A DNA stretch of 8,784 bases from Chloroflexota bacterium. Lineage in GTDB: Bacteria; Chloroflexota; Dehalococcoidia; Lucifugimonadales; UBA3495. The stretch lies in contig JADFQT010000098.1 of assembly GCA_022561675.1 (NCBI GenBank), forward strand, positions 1 to 8,784, given 5' to 3'. Every line of letters starts with the position of its first letter. The stretch's first letter is position 1. The notes below the pieces were generated by a model that saw only the letters and a list, made by a program, of their open reading frames with translations, was not told where the DNA came from and made no database searches. A program made the position numbers and the translations under genes. Positions 6,107-8,784 of the stretch are shown piece after piece.

Positions 6107-7339
6107 CTAAAGTGCCCCTTCGGCAGCTAGCTGGTCAACCTCTTCCGGGGTAAGTCCGCCCAGGCTGCACAGGATGTCCTTGTTGTTCTCCCCCAGCCGG
6201 GGCGGCGTCGTCCGTGGGGAATCCTCGCAAGCGGTCAGCCTGATCGGTGTGCGGAGGGACCGGAACTGACCGCCCAGGGTGTCGCCGGTCTCCACGAACA
6301 TGTCCCTTGCCTCCAGATGGGGGCATTGATCCAGATCGGCGATGGTTTGGGCCACGCCCATGGAGAAGCCGATCTCGGTCAGCTTTTCCACCACCTCCGA
6401 GGTCGTATACGACTGGGACCACTCCTCGATTGCTGGAATCACCTGGTGGAAGTAGAACTCACCGTCACCTCCCTGGCCCAGGTATCTGGCGTCTTCAAGC
6501 AGGTCCTCGCGGCCGAACATCTGCCATAATTGCCGCCAGCGCTCTGCCAACCGCACTCCAGCCATCACCACGTACCCGTCCTTGGCCTTGAAGGTTAAGC
6601 CGGCGCTGGCCATGCGCTCCCAGCTGCGGCCGGGATTCCGGCCGGTTGCCTGATAGGCGTTCATGTTGCTGATGGTATGGGACACCATACACTCGTACAT
6701 GCCCATGTCCAGGTGCTGGCCCAAACCGGTCTGCCGGCGGGTTTCCAGCGCCAGCACTATTCCCAGGGCTGTCCACAGCCCGGGGATGGAATCGCCGATA
6801 TTGTCCCCCACGCTCTGAGGCGCTCCATTCGGGTCGCCGGTCAGCTCCATCCAGCCCGCCATGCCCTGGATGCTCAGGTTGTTGGCCGGCCAGCTGGAGT
6901 AGGGACCTCGCAGACCCTCGCTATCGCCGTAGCCGGTTATGGTGGCGTACACCAGCCCCGGATTAAGCTCCTTGAGACGGTCATAGCCCAGTCCCAGACG
7001 CTGAAAGGCTCCGGGCCCCCAGTTATCCAATAGCACGTCAGAAGCCTGCACCAGGTTCTCGAAGGCTTTCTTGCACCTGGCGTTCCTCAGATCAAGGGTC
7101 ACACTCTTCTTGTTCCGATTAATGCCCAGGTAACGGGAGCTCACTTCCTCGCCATTCTCTCCCCGCAGGAATGGCCCTCGCCCTCGAGCCAGGTCACCGG
7201 TGCGAGGACGCTCGATTTTAATCACCTCGGCACCCATGTCGGCCAAGATCAAGGAGCAAAAAGGTCCCGCGACGATGTGGGTGGCGTCCAGAACGCGGAT
7301 GCCGGTTAGGGGAAGGGGTAGCCGCCCCTGATTGGTCAT
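6107..7339 (-). CDS. CaiB/BaiF family (class III) CoA-transferase
   Basis: Predicted 410-residue cytosolic enzyme that moves CoA between acyl-CoA and a free carboxylic acid, typical of activation steps in carnitine, oxalate, bile-acid and aromatic-acid catabolism. It begins LPLTGIRVLDATHIVAGPF, the family N-terminus. ADMGAEVIKIERP (33-45) and GINRNKKSVTLDL (72-84) are core signatures. D183 in NIGDSIPG, ahead of the RRQTGLGQHLDMGMYE segment (201-216), matches the catalytic Asp that forms the aspartyl-CoA intermediate. Length is normal for the family. ATG 7339 is preceded by GAGGTG five bases upstream. The alcohol dehydrogenase follows after 54 nt on the same strand, suggesting a shared pathway in which an alcohol or aldehyde and an acyl-CoA are interconverted. 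The substrate cannot be deduced from the sequence. Confidence 0.92.
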   Translation of the reverse strand: MTNQGRLPLPLTGIRVLDATHIVAGPFCSLILADMGAEVIKIERPRTGDLARGRGPFLRGENGEEVSSRYLGINRNKKSVTLDLRNARCKKAFENLVQASDVLLDNWGPGAFQRLGLGYDRLKELNPGLVYATITGYGDSEGLRGPYSSWPANNLSIQGMAGWMELTGDPNGAPQSVGDNIGDSIPGLWTALGIVLALETRRQTGLGQHLDMGMYECMVSHTISNMNAYQATGRNPGRSWERMASAGLTFKAKDGYVVMAGVRLAERWRQLWQMFGREDLLEDARYLGQGGDGEFYFHQVIPAIEEWSQSYTTSEVVEKLTEIGFSMGVAQTIADLDQCPHLEARDMFVETGDTLGGQFRSLRTPIRLTACEDSPRTTPPRLGENNKDILCSLGGLTPEEVDQLAAEGAL

Positions 7340-7377
7340 GAGTTCACCTCAAATGGCCGGCTGAAATTCCGGGGGCG

Positions 7378-7408
7378 GTTATAGCGGTCATATCAGAAGG
7401 AGCCGCAA
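7378..7408 (-). promoter_or_regulatory. Possible promoter of the CoA-transferase/dehydrogenase operon
   Basis: On the - strand TATAAC at 7378-7383 matches five of six -10 bases. TTGCGG (7403-7408) lies 19 nt upstream as a weak -35. The predicted start would give a leader of about 30 nt before ATG 7339. Spacing is longer than ideal, so support is modest. Confidence 0.3.
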
Positions 7409-7474
7409 CGAACCGGGCGGCCTGCATCTTCCGTGGTTGCTCGAGCCCTCCGCGCCAGCACCTCTGCTTCTCAA

Positions 7475-7656
7475 TAACTATCTCAAAACCAGGCCTGTCA
7501 TTCCGGGGGAGCGGAGCGACCGAGGAATCTAAATTCTGCGCACGTGAAACCGCATGAGTCATTAGGTCAGTTACACCATAGCCAATAGCGTCAGGACCAA
7601 GTTCCCAGGGACTTTAGACCCCTCGCTTCGCTCGGGGTGACAGTTTGAGATAGTTA
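7475..7656. repeat. MITE-like element with perfect 13-bp terminal inverted repeats
   Basis: TAACTATCTCAAA at 7475-7487 is repeated exactly in inverted orientation at 7644-7656. Just inside, CTGTCA (7495-7500) and TGACAG (7638-7643) extend the symmetry after a small gap in the left arm. Internal dyads include ATTCC/GGAAT around 7500-7530 and ACCCC/GGGGT around 7618-7638. Both ends finish in TA, as expected for elements that duplicate a TA target (IS630/Tc1-mariner type). The element is about 182 bp and has no protein of its own. It lies between the MFS remnant and the CoA-transferase, both on the - strand. The transposon-family assignment is inference. Confidence 0.7.
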
Positions 7657-7759
7657 CTTAGTTGCAGCTCTGCGTTAAGCCCCGGTTTTGCCAGGCCTGG
7701 ATTCTGGCGCTGGATGGGAGTTTAGCCGGGCCGCAAACCGGCGTCAACGTCTCTAGGGC
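7657..7759. other. Non-coding spacer downstream of the MFS remnant
   Basis: No credible gene is seen. A 10-bp perfect palindrome CCAGGCCTGG lies at 7691-7700, and CCAGGCCTG occurs again inside the MITE-like element at 7489-7497. An imperfect inverted repeat CCGGTTTTGC (7682-7691) against GCAAACCGG (7733-7741) could form a long-looped stem after the transporter stop, but it has no clear T tract for either strand. Confidence 0.3.
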
Positions 7760-8479
7760 TCAGGCCTCCTCGACCTGGCTCGGCCTGACGGTCATCAGTA
7801 CCAGGAATCCTAGAACGACATTGACCAGTAGGACCAGAATGGCTATCCGGAAGCGCAGGTCTCCCAAGTCAATGAGCCCGTCTGATGAGAATGCCCATGT
7901 TGTGACCCCCCAGACTAGAGGGCCAATGACCGCGGCGAACCGGCCCGCCAGCTGGTACAGCCCAAAAAACTCGCCCATTTGCTCCGGTGGAGCCAGCCGG
8001 GTCAGAAAAGTCCGGTCGGAGGTCCAGGTCCCGCCCAGTGCCACTCCGGCCATTGCGCCAATGACCCAAAAGACTGTTCCGGAGGAGGTAGCTGCCGCGG
8101 CGATGAACACCACCATCCATTGCAGCAAGACGATAGTCAGGGTTTTCTTGGGACCAATACGGTCCACCAGCCATCCGTAGGACAGGGAGCCAACAACGGC
8201 AAAACCCGACGAGATGACCAGCAAAATTCCTACCTGATTATTAGAAAAACCAATTACCTCGGTTACGTAGATGCCCATGAAAACCAGGAGAGTGTTGAGC
8301 GCGTCGACGTAGAGGAACCGGGCGGCAATGAAACGGAGCAGATTGGCGTGGGTACGGGCTCTCCGCAGGGTGCGAAAAAGCTGGGCATAGCCCTCCCGAA
8401 ACAAGCGGGCCGACCAAGCTGCTTTCCCAGGGGGTTCCTTTACCAGAAGGAAGCAGGGTAGGGCGAACAGGAGGAAGAT
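7760..8479 (-). pseudogene. MFS transporter, C-terminal half only (UMF1-like), 5' end replaced
   Basis: The frame encodes the second half of a 12-helix major facilitator. About seven hydrophobic segments are visible, beginning with IFLLFALPCFLLV and ending with AILVLLVNVVLGFLVLM. Between them are a motif-A-like loop WLVDRIGPKKTL and the segment SDRTFLTRLAPPEQMGEFFG, which resembles UMF1/Atg22-type transporters. Full-length relatives have roughly 400-450 residues; here only about 240 are recognisable, corresponding to helices 6-12. Upstream of about 8479 the frame stays open to an ATG at 8657-8659, but those roughly 60 residues are antisense to an acyl-CoA dehydrogenase and contain no membrane helix. 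The first half is therefore lost by rearrangement or by assembly chimerism. Substrate is unknown. A truncated product would be unlikely to transport. Confidence 0.75.
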
Positions 8480-8738
8480 GGCCCCGCTGGGTTTGTTGGG
8501 GCTGAATGTGCCCGAAGAATATGGTGGCGCCGGTATTGACGCTGTGAGTGCCGCGATTGCAATTGAAGAGTTGGGCTGGGCTTGCGGCTCGACCGCGCTC
8601 TCAATCGCGGCGCACAATGGCCTGTGCTGTGCCTGTGCTGTGCAGTCCTTCTCCAGCATTCGGAGGATTCGCGGCGCGCCTTCGCGTTTTCAAACCGCCG
8701 ACGGCGTGGCTTTACTCGGCCCATGCGGAGATCTTTGA
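8478..8738 (+). pseudogene. Acyl-CoA dehydrogenase N-terminal fragment (broken at both ends)
   Basis: Residues encoded from ATG 8478 read APLGLLGLNVPEEYGGAG (2-19), then IAIEELGWACGSTALSIAAH (27-46) and NGLCC, a clear match to the N-terminal helical domain of flavin-dependent acyl-CoA dehydrogenases. Relatives have about 40 residues ahead of this point and over 300 after it. The upstream part is missing because the MFS sequence begins there on the other strand. After 8633 family likeness fades, coinciding with an 11-bp tandem duplication (CCTGTGCTGTG at 8621-8631 and 8632-8642) that shifts the frame. The frame ends at TGA 8736-8738. Either a decayed gene fragment or a low-quality contig end. 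Confidence 0.75.
8621..8642. repeat. 11-bp perfect tandem duplication inside the acyl-CoA dehydrogenase fragment
   Basis: CCTGTGCTGTG occurs twice without a gap (8621-8631, 8632-8642). Eleven is not a multiple of three, so the second copy shifts the reading frame. With one copy removed the frame reads G-L-C-C-A-V-L-L-Q-H-S-E-D-S-R-R-A-F, closer to the acyl-CoA dehydrogenase pattern. The duplication itself is seen directly; its effect on the gene is inference. Confidence 0.8.
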
Positions 8739-8784
8739 GGCTCAGCTGGTTGGTCCCGCGCCCTGATTCAATGTAAAGTAGAGG

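Noticed and set aside
7344..7562. 72-residue open frame on the - strand between the CoA-transferase and the MFS remnant
   Set aside because: Its first part is read from the left arm of the MITE-like repeat (7475-7562), and its remainder has no recognisable motif. It overlaps the likely promoter region of the CoA-transferase.
7662..8180. 172-residue + strand open frame over the MFS remnant
   Set aside because: Antisense shadow of hydrophobic MFS codons; Ser/Thr/Arg-rich with no motif.
8480..8659. N-terminal 60 residues of the open frame leading into the MFS remnant, as a genuine transporter N-terminus
   Set aside because: They are the reverse complement of an acyl-CoA dehydrogenase domain and contain no membrane helix.
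1..8784. CRISPR array, tRNA or rRNA genes
   Set aside because: No regularly spaced direct repeats and no cloverleaf or rRNA-like segments were recognised in the intergenic regions; repeats seen are inverted, MITE-like elements.

Overview
The window looks like a stretch of a moderately GC-rich bacterial genome with a catabolic gene repertoire: a class III extradiol dioxygenase, a CaiB/BaiF CoA-transferase, a zinc alcohol dehydrogenase, an acyl-CoA dehydrogenase remnant and an MFS transporter remnant. These sit beside housekeeping-type genes (cysteine desulfurase, bleomycin-hydrolase-type peptidase, stand-alone 5'-3' exonuclease). This gene mix and the short palindromic repeats recall Chloroflexota of the SAR202/Dehalococcoidia type. 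That assignment is inference from gene content, not proof.

Layout. Bases 1-44 are the tail of an upstream + strand gene, followed by a hairpin terminator (77-106). A LigB-type dioxygenase (253-1224, +) follows, with a strong Shine-Dalgarno. It converges on a cysteine desulfurase (1401-2552, -), and a three-hairpin, MITE-like repeat (about 1231-1354) fills the gap between them. The desulfurase diverges from a C1B aminopeptidase (2696-4063, +) across an AT-rich promoter region whose palindromic core gives TATAAT on both strands. A stand-alone FEN/PolI-type 5'-3' exonuclease (4077-4958, +, GTG start) lies 13 nt after the peptidase and is probably co-transcribed. Its stop codon overlaps that of a convergent zinc alcohol dehydrogenase (4955-6052, -, GTG start). 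Upstream of the dehydrogenase on the same strand is a CaiB/BaiF CoA-transferase (6107-7339, -), so these two probably form an operon.

Bases 7340-7759 hold no convincing gene. They contain a second MITE-like element with perfect 13-bp terminal inverted repeats (7475-7656). The last 1 kb is broken: an MFS transporter on the - strand keeps only its C-terminal half (7760 to about 8479). Its 5' end is replaced by an inverted fragment of an acyl-CoA dehydrogenase gene (about 8478-8633, +), which itself degenerates at an 11-bp tandem duplication. This is either a real rearrangement or a chimeric contig end.

I do not see a clearly new multi-gene system. The points most worth a second look are the MFS/acyl-CoA dehydrogenase junction, the dioxygenase subfamily with Gln at an expected iron-ligand His, the altered C-terminus and Asn-loop of the peptidase, the altered arch motif of the exonuclease, and the two MITE-like elements.
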